In this document: one piece after another, positions 25,669 through 34,460 of the stretch
How positions within the stretch are numbered: position 1 is the stretch's first letter
Layout: each line of letters opens with the position of its first letter
Source of the DNA: an uncultured Alistipes sp.
GTDB lineage: Bacteria > Bacteroidota > Bacteroidia > Bacteroidales > UBA932
Length of the DNA: 64,000 bases
Direction of reading: 5' to 3'
Assembly: GCA_900550465.1 (NCBI GenBank)
Contig: URSC01000014.1
Span: 1-64,000 of the forward strand
Position numbers and translations under genes: made by a program
The notes under the pieces: generated by a model
Told to the model about the DNA's origin: nothing
Seen by the model: only the letters and a program-made list of their open reading frames with translations
The model's database searches: none

Positions 25669-27315
25669 ATGAAATCAAGCACCACAGCCAAATCCATCTG
25701 CGCGGCCCTGATCGGGGCGGCGGCAACCGTAGGCATATCGTCCTGCGGCAATCAGAATCAGACAGAATCACCCATGAAACAGAAAGTTGAGGAATACGCA
25801 CCGTTCGAGCTGTCCTCGCCTCTGGCAGCTCAGCTGAGCGACAGCGAGAAGCAGATAGTAGAGCTGTTCTTCCAGATAGGACAGATCGCCGACGAGCTGT
25901 TCTGGCAGCAGACATTCGGGGACAAGAGCCTGATGGACCGGCTCGAAGACCCTTACGCGAAACAGTTCGCCTACATCAACTACGGCCCCTGGGACCGCCT
26001 CGATGACAACAAGCCCTTCATCGACGGCTACGGCGCCAAGCCCGACGTATGCACCTACTACCCCGCCGACATCACCCTCGAGGAGTTCAACGCCTTCGAC
26101 GACCCCAACAAGTCGTCCTGGTACACAGTCCTGCGCCGCGATGAGAACGGAAAGCTGAAGACCGTATGGTATCACGAGGAGTACGCCGAAGAGGTAAACA
26201 AGATGTGCGAGCTGATGCAGCAGGCCGCCGACCTGGCCGAGGATCCCGGTCTGAAGAAATACCTGCTGGAGCGCATCAAGGCCTTCAGGACCGACGACTA
26301 CCTCGCCAGCGATCTGGCCTGGATGGACATGAAGGACAGCAGGATAGACTTCGTGGTCGGTCCCATCGAGAGCTACGACGACAAGTTCCAGGAGACCAAG
26401 ACTTCCTACGAGGCATTCATCCTGCTGAAGGACACCGAGCGCAGCAAGGACCTGGCCAAGTTCGTGGCCATGCTTCCCGCCCTGCAGAAGGAGCTGCCCT
26501 GCAAGCCCGAGTACAAGACTTTCGTACCCGGCACATCCTCCGACCTCAACGTCTATGACGTGGTCTACTACGCCGGAGACTGCAACGCCGGCAGCAAGAC
26601 CATCGCCATCAACCTGCCCAACGACGAGCGCGTTCACGCCATGAAGGGCACCCGCCGCCTCCAGCTGCGCAACTCGATGCAGGCCAAGTTCGACAAGATC
26701 CTCCTCCCCATCGGTGAACTCATCCTCGCTCCCGAAGACCACCAGCACCTGAAATTCGACGCCTTCTTCTGGAACGTAACCTTCCATGAGGTGGCCCACG
26801 GCCTCGGAATCAAGGAGACCATCAACGGTAAGGGCAGCGTGGACGCAGCGATGGGCACCGAGAAGACCTCCTGGGAAGAGGCCAAAGCCGACATCCTCGG
26901 ACTCTTCATGGTATGCCGCCTGATCGAGAAAGGTGAGATCTCCAACATCTCCGTCGAGGACGCCATCACCACCTACATCGCCGGCATCCTCCGCTCGGTA
27001 CGTTTCGGAGCCGCCTCCTCTCACGGCAAGGCCAATATGATGTGCTTCAACTTCATGGAGCAGCAGGGCGCCTTCTCCCGCAACGCCGAGGGTCTCTATC
27101 AGATCGACTTCGAGAAGTCCAAGGCCGCCGTCAACGCCTGGGCCGACCTCATCCTGACCACCCAGGGCAACGGTGACGTGGCTTTCGCCACCGAGTTCCG
27201 CGCCAAGAACGGAGGCATCACCCCCGCCCTCCAGGCCGACCTCGACCGCATCAACGCCGCAGGCATTCCCAAGGACATCCAGTTTATCCAGGGTCCTGAT
27301 GTACTCTTCAAGTAA
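25669..27315 (+). CDS. Dipeptidyl-peptidase III-like (M49-type) zinc peptidase, lipoprotein
   Basis: 548 aa. Signal peptide with lipobox GISSC, so probably exported and lipid-anchored. Zinc site: HEVAHGLG with His373, Glu374 and His377, and ~30 residues on WEEAKAD (Glu403/Glu404, Asp408), matching the E-E-x-(R/K)-A-(E/D) second motif of family M49. The family normally releases N-terminal dipeptides. The motif here is a plain HExxH rather than the HExxxH of eukaryotic DPP III, and the protein is shorter than the ~675-aa Bacteroides enzyme. Strong C-ending codon bias suggests high expression. It overlaps the next lipoprotein gene by 17 nt. Confidence 0.85.
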   Translation: MKSSTTAKSICAALIGAAATVGISSCGNQNQTESPMKQKVEEYAPFELSSPLAAQLSDSEKQIVELFFQIGQIADELFWQQTFGDKSLMDRLEDPYAKQFAYINYGPWDRLDDNKPFIDGYGAKPDVCTYYPADITLEEFNAFDDPNKSSWYTVLRRDENGKLKTVWYHEEYAEEVNKMCELMQQAADLAEDPGLKKYLLERIKAFRTDDYLASDLAWMDMKDSRIDFVVGPIESYDDKFQETKTSYEAFILLKDTERSKDLAKFVAMLPALQKELPCKPEYKTFVPGTSSDLNVYDVVYYAGDCNAGSKTIAINLPNDERVHAMKGTRRLQLRNSMQAKFDKILLPIGELILAPEDHQHLKFDAFFWNVTFHEVAHGLGIKETINGKGSVDAAMGTEKTSWEEAKADILGLFMVCRLIEKGEISNISVEDAITTYIAGILRSVRFGAASSHGKANMMCFNFMEQQGAFSRNAEGLYQIDFEKSKAAVNAWADLILTTQGNGDVAFATEFRAKNGGITPALQADLDRINAAGIPKDIQFIQGPDVLFK

Positions 27316-28282
27316 ATCCATGGCAGCAGCGGCCGTCCTCCTGGTACTGGCCGCTGCCTCCTCACTCACAGTATCGTCCTGCCGCGGCAACAGCGGCGGG
27401 ACCGATACTTTCATACCCGCCGTCCCCGACTGGTCGGATGCCGCCGCATGGTACATCTCGCAACCCTCAGGGGACAATGCCCCCGCAGCGGACATTTTCT
27501 ACATCCTACCCACCTGCATCTGGGACTGGACCGCCGCGGACGGGCAGACCTGCCGCTACTCCGACTACACCCGCACGGACCATATCGAGGCATTCCTCCC
27601 CTCGGTGGAGCTCGCCGAAGACATTTTCGCTCAGGGGCAATACGGGTTCTACTGCCCCTACTACCGGCAGATCTCCCTCAACGTATGGATGGACGGAGAG
27701 GCGGCGGTAGAGGAGCTCTTCCCCCTGTCGATGGGGGACGTCAGCGCGGCATTTGACTATTATCTGGACAATTACAATGAGGGACGGCCCTTCGTCCTCG
27801 CAGGGTTCAGCCAGGGCGGCAAGGCCGTGGTGGAGCTGGTCAAGCACCTCCCCGCCCCAGCATATAAACGGATGGCCGCTGCCTACGCCATCGGCTACCG
27901 CGTCTCCGATGAGGAACTGGCGCAATACCCCCAGCTGCGCCCCGCCGTCGACTCGACCGGCACCGGCACCATCATCTGCTACAACTCCGTAGCCACCCCC
28001 GAAGCGGCCTGCGCGGTCCTCTCTCCCTCCGACATCTGCATCAACCCGGTGAACTGGACCACCGGTGCCACCCCTGCCGAGCTCAACGACTCGGTGACCG
28101 TCACCGTCGACACGGACCACCACCTGCTGATAGTGGACGGCCTCGACCCGGAGCAGTACTGGATGCCCTCACTCGCCCCCATGTTTTCCAAAGGCAACTA
28201 CCACCTGCAGGAACTCACCCTCTACCAGGACCACCTGAGGCGCAACACTGCCCTCCGCATCCGTAATTTTTCCGATAAATAA
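27299..28282 (+). CDS. DUF3089 alpha/beta-hydrolase lipoprotein
   Basis: 327 aa from ATG 27299 (MYSSSKSMAAAAVLLVL), chosen over 27320 because it adds a Lys to the n-region; lipobox VSSC. DUF3089 marks: ADIFYILPTCIWDW near the N-terminus and FVLAGFSQGGKAVVELVKHL with the nucleophile elbow G-F-S-Q-G (Ser171). The C-terminal HHLLIVDGLDPEQYW and GNYHLQELTLYQ region probably supplies the acid and His. Probable serine ester hydrolase in the periplasm or outer membrane; substrate unknown. Overlaps the peptidase gene and runs directly into the next lipoprotein gene. Confidence 0.8.
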   Translation: MYSSSKSMAAAAVLLVLAAASSLTVSSCRGNSGGTDTFIPAVPDWSDAAAWYISQPSGDNAPAADIFYILPTCIWDWTAADGQTCRYSDYTRTDHIEAFLPSVELAEDIFAQGQYGFYCPYYRQISLNVWMDGEAAVEELFPLSMGDVSAAFDYYLDNYNEGRPFVLAGFSQGGKAVVELVKHLPAPAYKRMAAAYAIGYRVSDEELAQYPQLRPAVDSTGTGTIICYNSVATPEAACAVLSPSDICINPVNWTTGATPAELNDSVTVTVDTDHHLLIVDGLDPEQYWMPSLAPMFSKGNYHLQELTLYQDHLRRNTALRIRNFSDK

Positions 28283-29059
28283 ATGAAACACCTACATCTT
28301 TTCCGCGCTGTATCCGCCTCTGCGGTCATTGCTCTTGTCATTATTTCCTGCGGCAGACAGGCCCTGCCGTGGTATGAGAATACCGGGCAGCTGTGGGAAG
28401 ACTACATGGCTGCGGTCGAGGACGCGGAGGTGGCCACGGCAGAGGAGATGGATCCGGACCTGGCGGCCATCATATCGCCTGAAGAGAGCCCGCAGATAGA
28501 GTGGTTGGAGCGGGACGGCCGGACATTCGTGCTGGTCGGCTCGGCGATGACGGAGGAGGACAGCCGGTACTGGGAAAGCGGACAGGCTGATATGTTCCTG
28601 CTGGACGACCGCCTGCCCTGGGTAACCCTGCCCTACGACCTGACCGACCATCTGAAAGCCGACGTCCGCCAGACCGATGACCACGGCATAGAGATGCGTG
28701 TAATCCAGATGCTCGGACTGCCGCCCGACTGCGGCTACGACCATATTGTCCTGTTCTGGGCCGAGAAGGACAGCCTCTTCCGCCCTACCCCCGATCCGGA
28801 AATCCATGACAGCGAAGTCCTTCTCGACTTCCGCGATGACGTGGATCCCCGCTACCGCGCCTGGTTCGAGGATTACTGCCGGACCGCCTACTACTCCGAC
28901 ACCCCCTACCCCTGGACCCGCCTCGGCTACACCTACGACTGGCACAGCGGCTCACCCTCGGCCATCGGCCCCGCCGAGTTCATCGTCCGCCCCTCCACCC
29001 GCGTCATTGTCCGCGACATCCTGTCCGTACCCGACTGGTACCGGACCGTCACCCGCTGA
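28283..29059 (+). CDS. Lipoprotein of unknown function
   Basis: 258 aa starting right after the previous stop. Signal peptide with lipobox VIISC. I do not recognise the family. Visible features: acidic composition, GYDHIVLFWAEKDSLFRPTPDPEI in the centre and a C-terminal part rich in Trp/Tyr/Pro (WFEDYCRTAYYSDTPYPWTR, YDWHSGSPSAIGPAEFIV), which looks like a folded enzyme or binding domain rather than low-complexity sequence. Same operon as the M49-like peptidase and DUF3089 hydrolase, so a shared role on extracellular substrates is possible. The last 12 nt and the bases after the stop recur at 31522. Confidence 0.7.
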   Translation: MKHLHLFRAVSASAVIALVIISCGRQALPWYENTGQLWEDYMAAVEDAEVATAEEMDPDLAAIISPEESPQIEWLERDGRTFVLVGSAMTEEDSRYWESGQADMFLLDDRLPWVTLPYDLTDHLKADVRQTDDHGIEMRVIQMLGLPPDCGYDHIVLFWAEKDSLFRPTPDPEIHDSEVLLDFRDDVDPRYRAWFEDYCRTAYYSDTPYPWTRLGYTYDWHSGSPSAIGPAEFIVRPSTRVIVRDILSVPDWYRTVTR

Positions 29060-29067
29060 CCCGCCAG

Positions 29068-29167
29068 GATTTCGGGGAAACGGGGTATTTTGCCATTTAG
29101 AATTTCGGGGAAATAGGGTATTTTCTGCTTTAAGATTTTGGGGAAATGGAGAATTTGTCTATTTTTG
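29068..29167 (+). repeat. Three 33-bp direct repeats in the promoter of the second DUF4143 ATPase
   Basis: The core ATTTCGGGGAAA occurs at 29069, 29102 and 29135 (the last as ATTTTGGGGAAA), an exact 33-bp period, each followed by a G/T-rich and T-rich segment. The third unit ends in the promoter box. The TTTC-GGG-GAAA core is itself an inverted repeat. Confidence 0.8.
29160..29167 (+). promoter_or_regulatory. -7 promoter box (TATTTTTG) for the second DUF4143 ATPase
   Basis: Matches TAnnTTTG, 22 nt before ATG 29189, at the end of the third 33-bp repeat. Confidence 0.55.
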
Positions 29168-29188
29168 CATAGGCAGACATCTGTATTT

Positions 29189-30526
29189 ATGACAAATAGG
29201 ATATTTAAAAGGAAAATATACGACAGGCTTCTTCAATGGAAACAGGAAGCAGACGGAACAAGCGCCGCCTTAATCCAAGGGGCCAGGCGTATCGGCAAGT
29301 CTACAATCGTCGAGGAATTTGCAAGGAACGAATACACCTCCTACCTGCTGATTGACTTCAACAGGGCCTCCGCCGATGTAAAAGCCCTGTTCGATGACCT
29401 GACGGACCTGGATTTCATTTTCCTCCAGCTGCAGACCATATACCGTGTCGTCCTGGAAAGACGCAAGTCCGTCATCATCTTCGATGAGGTGCAGAAATGC
29501 CCCAAAGCCCGCGAGGCGATCAAATACCTCGTTCAGGACGGAAGATATGACTACATCGAGACCGGCTCCCTCATCAGTATCAGGAAAAATACAAAAAACA
29601 TCACCATCCCGAGCGAGGAGGAACGCATGGACATGTATCCTATGGACTTCGAGGAATTCAGGTGGGCCATGGGCGATACCGCGTCAGTCCCCCTTATCCG
29701 GACCTTCTTTGAAAAGCGGATGCCGCTGGGTGCCGCACACAGATCCATGCAGAGAGACCTGCGGCTGTATATGCTGGTGGGAGGTATGCCGCAGGCCGTC
29801 AATGAATATCTGGAGACAAACAATCTCGCGAAGGTAGACGCCGCAAAGAGACGTATCATCCAGCTCTATTCCGAGGACTTCCTCAAAATAGACGCCACAG
29901 GCAGGCTGAGCAGACTGTTCATGTCCATTCCCGCCCAGCTAAGCAGGAAAACCTCCCGGTACTACATGAGTGCAGTAGTAGGAAGTGTGGACAACGACAA
30001 AGAAGAGGAAATGCTCGTCAGTCTCGAAGACAGCAAGGCCGTCCTGGTATCATATCATTCCGATGACCCTAGCGTGGGCCTGTCGCTGACAAAAGACACC
30101 TCCAGATATAAACTGTTCGCCGCGGACACCGGCCTGTTCGTCACGATGGCTTTTTGGGACAAAGGCTTTGCGGAGAACATCATCTATCAGAAACTGCTGT
30201 CCGACAAGCTGGAGGCCAATCTCGGATATCTTTACGAGAATCTTGTGGCGCAGATGCTTACCGCGGCAGGCAATCAGCTGTTCTACTATACTTTCGAGAA
30301 AGACGACAAGCACTTCTATGAAATAGATTTCATGCTGACGAGAGGCAGCAAGATATGCCCTGTCGAAGTAAAGTCCTCAGGCTACATGACCCACGCCTCC
30401 CTCGATGCCTTCAGGAAGAAATACCAGGCCCGGATACAGAACAGCTGTGTACTCTACACCAAGGACCTGCAGAAAGGCGAGAGCGGGCTGCTGTATCTGC
30501 CGGTGTACATGACGCCGATGCTGTAG
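29189..30526 (+). CDS. AAA_14/DUF4143 ATP-binding protein (2)
   Basis: 445 aa from ATG 29189 (MTNRIFKRKIYDRLLQW); an in-frame ATG at 29138 lies upstream of the promoter box and is rejected. Walker A GARRIGKST (~residues 31-39), Walker B-region IIFDEVQKCPKAREAIKYL, then ETGSLISI. The C-terminal DUF4143 part contains EIDFMLTRGSKICPVEVKSSGY, an E-(x)-D...E-V-K nuclease-like strand pattern. Cellular role unknown. It is convergent with the Rpn-type nuclease (stops adjacent). A deleted copy of this gene and its promoter lies at 31522-31724. Confidence 0.88.
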   Translation: MTNRIFKRKIYDRLLQWKQEADGTSAALIQGARRIGKSTIVEEFARNEYTSYLLIDFNRASADVKALFDDLTDLDFIFLQLQTIYRVVLERRKSVIIFDEVQKCPKAREAIKYLVQDGRYDYIETGSLISIRKNTKNITIPSEEERMDMYPMDFEEFRWAMGDTASVPLIRTFFEKRMPLGAAHRSMQRDLRLYMLVGGMPQAVNEYLETNNLAKVDAAKRRIIQLYSEDFLKIDATGRLSRLFMSIPAQLSRKTSRYYMSAVVGSVDNDKEEEMLVSLEDSKAVLVSYHSDDPSVGLSLTKDTSRYKLFAADTGLFVTMAFWDKGFAENIIYQKLLSDKLEANLGYLYENLVAQMLTAAGNQLFYYTFEKDDKHFYEIDFMLTRGSKICPVEVKSSGYMTHASLDAFRKKYQARIQNSCVLYTKDLQKGESGLLYLPVYMTPML

Positions 30527-31450
30527 TCAAAACTTGTCAATCTCTTCCGGAGATAGACCGGTAGTCCGTGTAATCAGTTCCAAGGGGAGGCCCTGCGCTT
30601 TCATATTCCTCGCGATGTCGCAAATGGCCTCAGTCCTGCCTTCCGCCAGACCTTCTGCTCTGCCTTCCGCCCGGCCTTGAGCCCGGCCTTGAGCCACTCC
30701 CTCGTCCAGTCCCTCTTCGCGGGCAGTGTTGAGCACGTCCCACTGAATGCGGCGGTTCTCGATATGACGCTCGTAGGCCCTGCGCTCCTCCTTCGACAGG
30801 CACGATATCCGCAGCTGTCTGCGGGCCAGGCGTAGGCCCTCGACCTGGGTGTCCTCATCGATTTTACCGGATTTCAGAAACCGGATCCACTCGTCCAGAG
30901 GGGTTACGGCATGCTGGTTGAACTCATTGACTCTCAAAATATAGTACTCAGGGAAAAGGTCGCCGGCATCATGCTTCGTGAACTTCTCCTGCTGCTTTAC
31001 GGAGAGTCGCAGGGTGTCTCCCGTGTGCACCCCCTTGAATACCGACTTTCCGTGATAGATGTAGTCGCTGCCCTGACCGATGTCGAAGTAGACGATGCTG
31101 ATGGAGTACACCTTTCGCACCTGGGAATACTCATCGCCCTCGTAGATGTACTCAGTGATGGCCTTGGACGTCCCGTAGAGCATCCTCTGGAAATAGTAAA
31201 TCTCGGCGTTGTTCTGTATCTCGATAATGATCAGCTCACCTTTGGAATTCTCGGCGAGCACGTCCACCCGGTTGAACTTGTCGTCGGGGGTCTCCTTGTT
31301 GCCCTCGCTTTCGAGCATGCGCTTGATTACGACCTTCTCTCCGAGCAGCTCACTCAGAAAACTCTCCAAAACAGCGAAATTGGCCTTCTGCCGCAGCAGC
31401 CGCTTCATGGCCCAGTCAAAGCGGATTACTTCATCTCCATAATAAACCAT
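30527..31450 (-). CDS. Rpn family PD-(D/E)XK nuclease / putative transposase
   Basis: 307 aa from ATG 31450, which has a strong AGGAGGAAG ribosome site and a TAAATTTG box upstream; the longer frame to 31495 would overlap that promoter. N-terminal VIRFDWAMKRLLRQKANFAVL and nuclease core RVDVLAENSKGELIIIEIQ (D...E-x-Q) identify the PDDEXK_2/Rpn family, whose members promote RecA-independent recombination in E. coli. The C-terminus carries the family's Gly-Arg/Ala-Glu repeat (GRAQGRAEGRAEGLAEG) and a short helical end (GLSPEEIDKF). It sits between a DUF4143 ATPase and that gene's fossil copy. Confidence 0.87.
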   Translation of the reverse strand: MVYYGDEVIRFDWAMKRLLRQKANFAVLESFLSELLGEKVVIKRMLESEGNKETPDDKFNRVDVLAENSKGELIIIEIQNNAEIYYFQRMLYGTSKAITEYIYEGDEYSQVRKVYSISIVYFDIGQGSDYIYHGKSVFKGVHTGDTLRLSVKQQEKFTKHDAGDLFPEYYILRVNEFNQHAVTPLDEWIRFLKSGKIDEDTQVEGLRLARRQLRISCLSKEERRAYERHIENRRIQWDVLNTAREEGLDEGVAQGRAQGRAEGRAEGLAEGRTEAICDIARNMKAQGLPLELITRTTGLSPEEIDKF

Positions 31451-31468
31451 ATCTTCCTCCTTTTTCTG

Positions 31469-31476
31469 CAAATTTA
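31469..31476 (-). promoter_or_regulatory. -7 promoter box (TAAATTTG) for the Rpn gene
   Basis: Minus-strand TAAATTTG, ~20 nt before ATG 31450. Confidence 0.5.
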
Positions 31477-31521
31477 AGTATAAATCCGATTTCACCCGCG
31501 CCGGCAGAGTAAAAAATCCGC

Positions 31522-31724
31522 ACCGTCACCCGCTGACCCGCCAAGATTTCGGGGAAATAGAGAATTTGTCTATTTTTGCATAGGCAGACATCTGTATTTA
31601 TGACAAATAGGATATTTAAAAGGAAAATATACGACAGGCTGCTTCTATGGAAACAGGAAACAGGAAGGTGAGAGCGGGCTGCTGTATCTGCCGGTGTACA
31701 TGACGCCGGTGCTGTAATCAAAGT
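31522..31724 (+). pseudogene. Fossil copy of the second DUF4143 ATPase and its promoter
   Basis: Starts with the end of the unknown lipoprotein gene (ACCGTCACCCGCTGACCCGC), then one 33-bp repeat unit, the TATTTTTG box and the first ~50 nt of the ATPase gene (ATG 31600). It then joins at CAGGAA/CAGAAA microhomology to the last ~55 nt of that gene (GAGAGCGGGCTGCTG..., TAA 31715). About 1.2 kb of gene body and two repeat units are missing. The flanking gap to 31888 shows nothing firm, only a 24-codon frame at 31726. Confidence 0.85.
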
Positions 31725-31888
31725 TATGGCAGCATATAAGGAGGCAGAGCCGATAATCGAAAAAAGGGGAGACCTGCCGGCATACAGGACAGGTGCATAG
31801 AACAAACAGCGTAAAACTTGTCTAAGTCGTTTTTTATCATTATAATTGCACTATGAATGGTGTAATGCAATCAATTAAACAAGTAGGT

Positions 31889-32929
31889 ATGAAATGGTTT
31901 AACTTGTTGCTGCTGTCTTTTGCTATGGCAGCAATATTCTCATGCGCAGATAAAAGCAAAGCTGTCAAGACATTTGATGTTGTTAAGAATTTAAAGGCAG
32001 AGCAAATTCCAATATCTGAAATATTGAATATCAACAATATCATAAAACTTGAAAATTATATAGTCCTGCAGAACACCGGTGATGGCGGAGACTATTTCTA
32101 CTTTGTATACTCATATCCTGATATCCGGTTTCTATATTCTTTCGCCCATAACGGACGGGGACCGGAGGAGTACCTGATGCCTTCTGTCATTAAGAATACG
32201 CATGGAAACGTAATCGGGCTCAGGGACCACGCCACCGACGTCATTGCCTTTTATGAACTTTCGGATACAGCTGCGCATCTGAAGTTCAGCAAGACATTCA
32301 AGACTCCGGACATAAACCGTTTCTTCTGGGAAATAAATGTTATCGAGGATTCCTTACTACTTGTAAAGCATCAAGGTTACAATACGGGAGCGCGTGAACT
32401 GTGGAATCTGTATAACGGTACGATGATGGACAGCATAGGCAACTCCTTCCCGAAGTTGCCGCACAAGATGGGAAAGAATTATTACTCGATATTCGATGAC
32501 TATCTTATATCCGCTTCGGACAATCGTTTTGTTATAAGTTACAATTTCATTGACCGACTTGAGATGGGAGAGGTCATAGATGGAAAAATACAGCTGACGG
32601 AATTCACTGGGGCAAAACAGCCGCCAAAGTTCCATCTGTATGGAGATGATACCTCTACAGAATTCAGTATAGACCGGAATATAGTGACATACGAGAATGT
32701 TTATGCGGGAAAGGATTATATCTATGCCCTCTATTCAGGCAAGCGGCTTGATGATACGGAAGCCAACCACTCCTCATCCATAGAGGTCTACACCTGGACC
32801 GGCGAGCCCGTACAACTGCTGAACTTGGATACCCCCATAGCATATTTCGCAGTGGATGAGCAAAATAGAGCAATATATGCTGTGAATCCGGAAATACATG
32901 AGGACAAACTATTGAAATACATCTTCTGA
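31889..32929 (+). CDS. BF3164-like six-bladed propeller lipoprotein, isolated
   Basis: 346 aa from ATG 31889 (MKWFNLLLLSFAMAAIFSC, lipobox). In-frame ATGs at 31853 and 31865 would place the signal segment internally. It shares the loop HNGRGPEEYLMPSV with the array at 289-7553 but lacks NNRYY/LEGW, so it is closest in type to the divergent member at 6549. The C-terminus IYAVNPEIHEDKLLKYIF fits the last propeller blade. No peptide or exporter genes adjoin it. A TATAATTG (one off from TAnnTTTG) lies just upstream. Function unknown. Confidence 0.75.
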   Translation: MKWFNLLLLSFAMAAIFSCADKSKAVKTFDVVKNLKAEQIPISEILNINNIIKLENYIVLQNTGDGGDYFYFVYSYPDIRFLYSFAHNGRGPEEYLMPSVIKNTHGNVIGLRDHATDVIAFYELSDTAAHLKFSKTFKTPDINRFFWEINVIEDSLLLVKHQGYNTGARELWNLYNGTMMDSIGNSFPKLPHKMGKNYYSIFDDYLISASDNRFVISYNFIDRLEMGEVIDGKIQLTEFTGAKQPPKFHLYGDDTSTEFSIDRNIVTYENVYAGKDYIYALYSGKRLDDTEANHSSSIEVYTWTGEPVQLLNLDTPIAYFAVDEQNRAIYAVNPEIHEDKLLKYIF

Positions 32930-32958
32930 TATGATGGGTCTTTGGGCCTGGGACTTAT

Positions 32959-32990
32959 AAAAAAAACACAACCCCGCAAGGAGTTGTGTC
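32959..32990 (-). terminator. Rho-independent terminator after tRNA-Ala
   Basis: On the minus strand, stem ACACAAC/GTTGTGT with a 10-nt loop is followed by a run of eight T. It lies 6 nt beyond the tRNA 3' end. Confidence 0.85.
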
Positions 32991-32995
32991 CCGAG

Positions 32996-33069
32996 TGGAG
33001 CATACCGGAGTCGAACCGGTTACCTCGACACTGCCAGTGTCGCGCTCTAGCCAAATGAGCTAATGCCCC
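32996..33069 (-). tRNA. tRNA-Ala (GGC)
   Basis: 74 nt, cloverleaf by eye: acceptor GGGGCAT/ATGCTCC with discriminator A and the G3-U70 wobble that marks alanine tRNAs. The D arm is TAGCTCATTTGGCTAGAGC; the anticodon stem CGACA/TGTCG holds loop CTGGCAG, giving anticodon GGC; the T arm is CCGGTTCGACTCCGG. CCA is not encoded. A strong promoter lies upstream and a terminator directly downstream, so it is a single-gene unit. Confidence 0.95.
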
Positions 33070-33092
33070 TCCACTATTATGAAAAAGTGCCG

Positions 33093-33123
33093 CAAAGATA
33101 CGGTAATTTTTCTATTTACAAAA
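33093..33123 (-). promoter_or_regulatory. Promoter of tRNA-Ala (-33 TTTTG, -7 TATCTTTG)
   Basis: Minus-strand TTTTG at 33119-33123 and TATCTTTG at 33093-33100, separated by 18 nt: the Bacteroidetes sigma-ABfr layout. Transcription would begin ~15-20 nt before the mature tRNA. Confidence 0.65.
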
Positions 33124-33131
33124 TTATTTTT

Positions 33132-34460
33132 CTACAGCCAGCCGAAAATCATGATGACGGCTATCACCAGCGGGGCGACGTAGCGCACCAGATAGAAGAT
33201 GGCGTTGTACAGCCGCTTGTTGGGCAGGGTGCCGCCGTTGGAAAGCTCGTCCACAAAATCCTTCCGGCCGAGCTTCCAGCCGACAAATATCACAATGAAG
33301 AGTCCGCACAGGGGCATCAGCAGGTTGGCCGATATCATGTCGAAGAAGTCGAAGAAGGTCTTGCCGAGGATGTGCACGTCGGAGAGCACGCCGCCGGAGA
33401 GGGCACACAGGGTGCAGAGCACCAGGCAGACGGCGCTGGAGAGCAGCACGGCCATGCGGCGCTTCATCCTGCAGGCCTCTATCAGGTATGTTATGGACAC
33501 CTCTAAGAGGGAGATGGACGAGGTGATGGCCGCGATGAAGAGCACGAAGAAGAAGAGTATCGCGATGACTCCGCCGGCGGCTATCTGGTCGAAGATATCG
33601 GGCAGCACCACGAAGAGCAGGCCGGGGCCCTCGCTGGGGGAGATGCCGAAGGCAAATACGGCGGGCATGATGGCCAGTCCGGCCAGGATGGCGAAGAAGG
33701 TGTCGGAGATGGCGGTCAGCGATGAGAGCTTGACGATCTTCTCCTGTTTCTTGACATACGAGCCGTAGGTCAGAATAGTCGCGCAGCCGATACTCAGGGA
33801 GAAGAAGGCCTGGCCGAGGGCGTTGAGGAAGGTGTTTCCGGTAACCTTGGAGAAATCGGGCTTGAAGAGGAACTCCAGACCGGCTCCGGCTCCGGGCAGG
33901 GTCACCGAGCGGATGGCGATGATGATGATGGTCAGGAAGAGCAGCGGCATCATGACCTTGGTATAGCGCTCGATACCGTCCTTGATGCCGGCCAGCAGCA
34001 CGAGGGATGTCAGAGCCAGGAAGATATAGGTGTAGAGTATCGTCCTCCCAGGTGTGGATACGGCCGCGGCGAAGAAGCCTTCCGACGAGCCCTGTTCGGG
34101 CAGGGTGAACGACACGGCATGCACGAGGTAGTCTATCGTCCAGCCTCCCACCACGCAGTAGAAGGATATCAGAGCCACCGAGGCAAGCACGCCGAGCACA
34201 CCGACCAGTCCCCAGTGTCCCTTGGGTGACAGCACCTTGAAGGCCTTCACAGCATTGACTTGACTGCGGCGTCCGACCACGAACTCCGACATCATGATGG
34301 GCAGGCACAGCAGGAATACCAGAACGAGGTAGATGATGATGAATGCCGCGCCGCCGTTGGTACCCATCAGATAGGGGAAGCGCCAGAGGTTGCCCAGTCC
34401 GATAGCCGAGCCGGCCATGGCTACGAGCACGCCGAAGGAGGATTTGAAGTTGTCTCTCAT
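33132..34460 (-). CDS. Sodium-dependent transporter, NSS/SNF family
   Basis: 442 aa with ~11-12 membrane segments, the length of bacterial LeuT/MhsT relatives. TM1 has the family motif GSAIGLGNLWRFPYLMGTNG with the unwound Na+/substrate site, followed by LPIMMSEFVVGRRSQ. Later NTFLNALGQAFFSLSIGCATILTYGSY corresponds to TM6-7. It probably imports an amino acid with Na+; substrate not determinable. It is the second gene of an operon with folA (4-nt overlap at 34457-34460). Confidence 0.9.
   Translation of the reverse strand: MRDNFKSSFGVLVAMAGSAIGLGNLWRFPYLMGTNGGAAFIIIYLVLVFLLCLPIMMSEFVVGRRSQVNAVKAFKVLSPKGHWGLVGVLGVLASVALISFYCVVGGWTIDYLVHAVSFTLPEQGSSEGFFAAAVSTPGRTILYTYIFLALTSLVLLAGIKDGIERYTKVMMPLLFLTIIIIAIRSVTLPGAGAGLEFLFKPDFSKVTGNTFLNALGQAFFSLSIGCATILTYGSYVKKQEKIVKLSSLTAISDTFFAILAGLAIMPAVFAFGISPSEGPGLLFVVLPDIFDQIAAGGVIAILFFFVLFIAAITSSISLLEVSITYLIEACRMKRRMAVLLSSAVCLVLCTLCALSGGVLSDVHILGKTFFDFFDMISANLLMPLCGLFIVIFVGWKLGRKDFVDELSNGGTLPNKRLYNAIFYLVRYVAPLVIAVIMIFGWL

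Noticed and set aside
25768..27495. 575-codon open frame antisense to the M49-like peptidase gene
   Set aside because: Strong C-ending codon bias of the sense gene keeps stops out of the opposite strand; the translation (VDGLLDSEAVGH..., Val/Gly/Glu-rich) has no recognisable fold.
30620..30720. Short tandem repeat encoding G-R-A-E-G units taken as a mobile repeat
   Set aside because: It is in frame within the Rpn-type gene and is a common C-terminal feature of that family.
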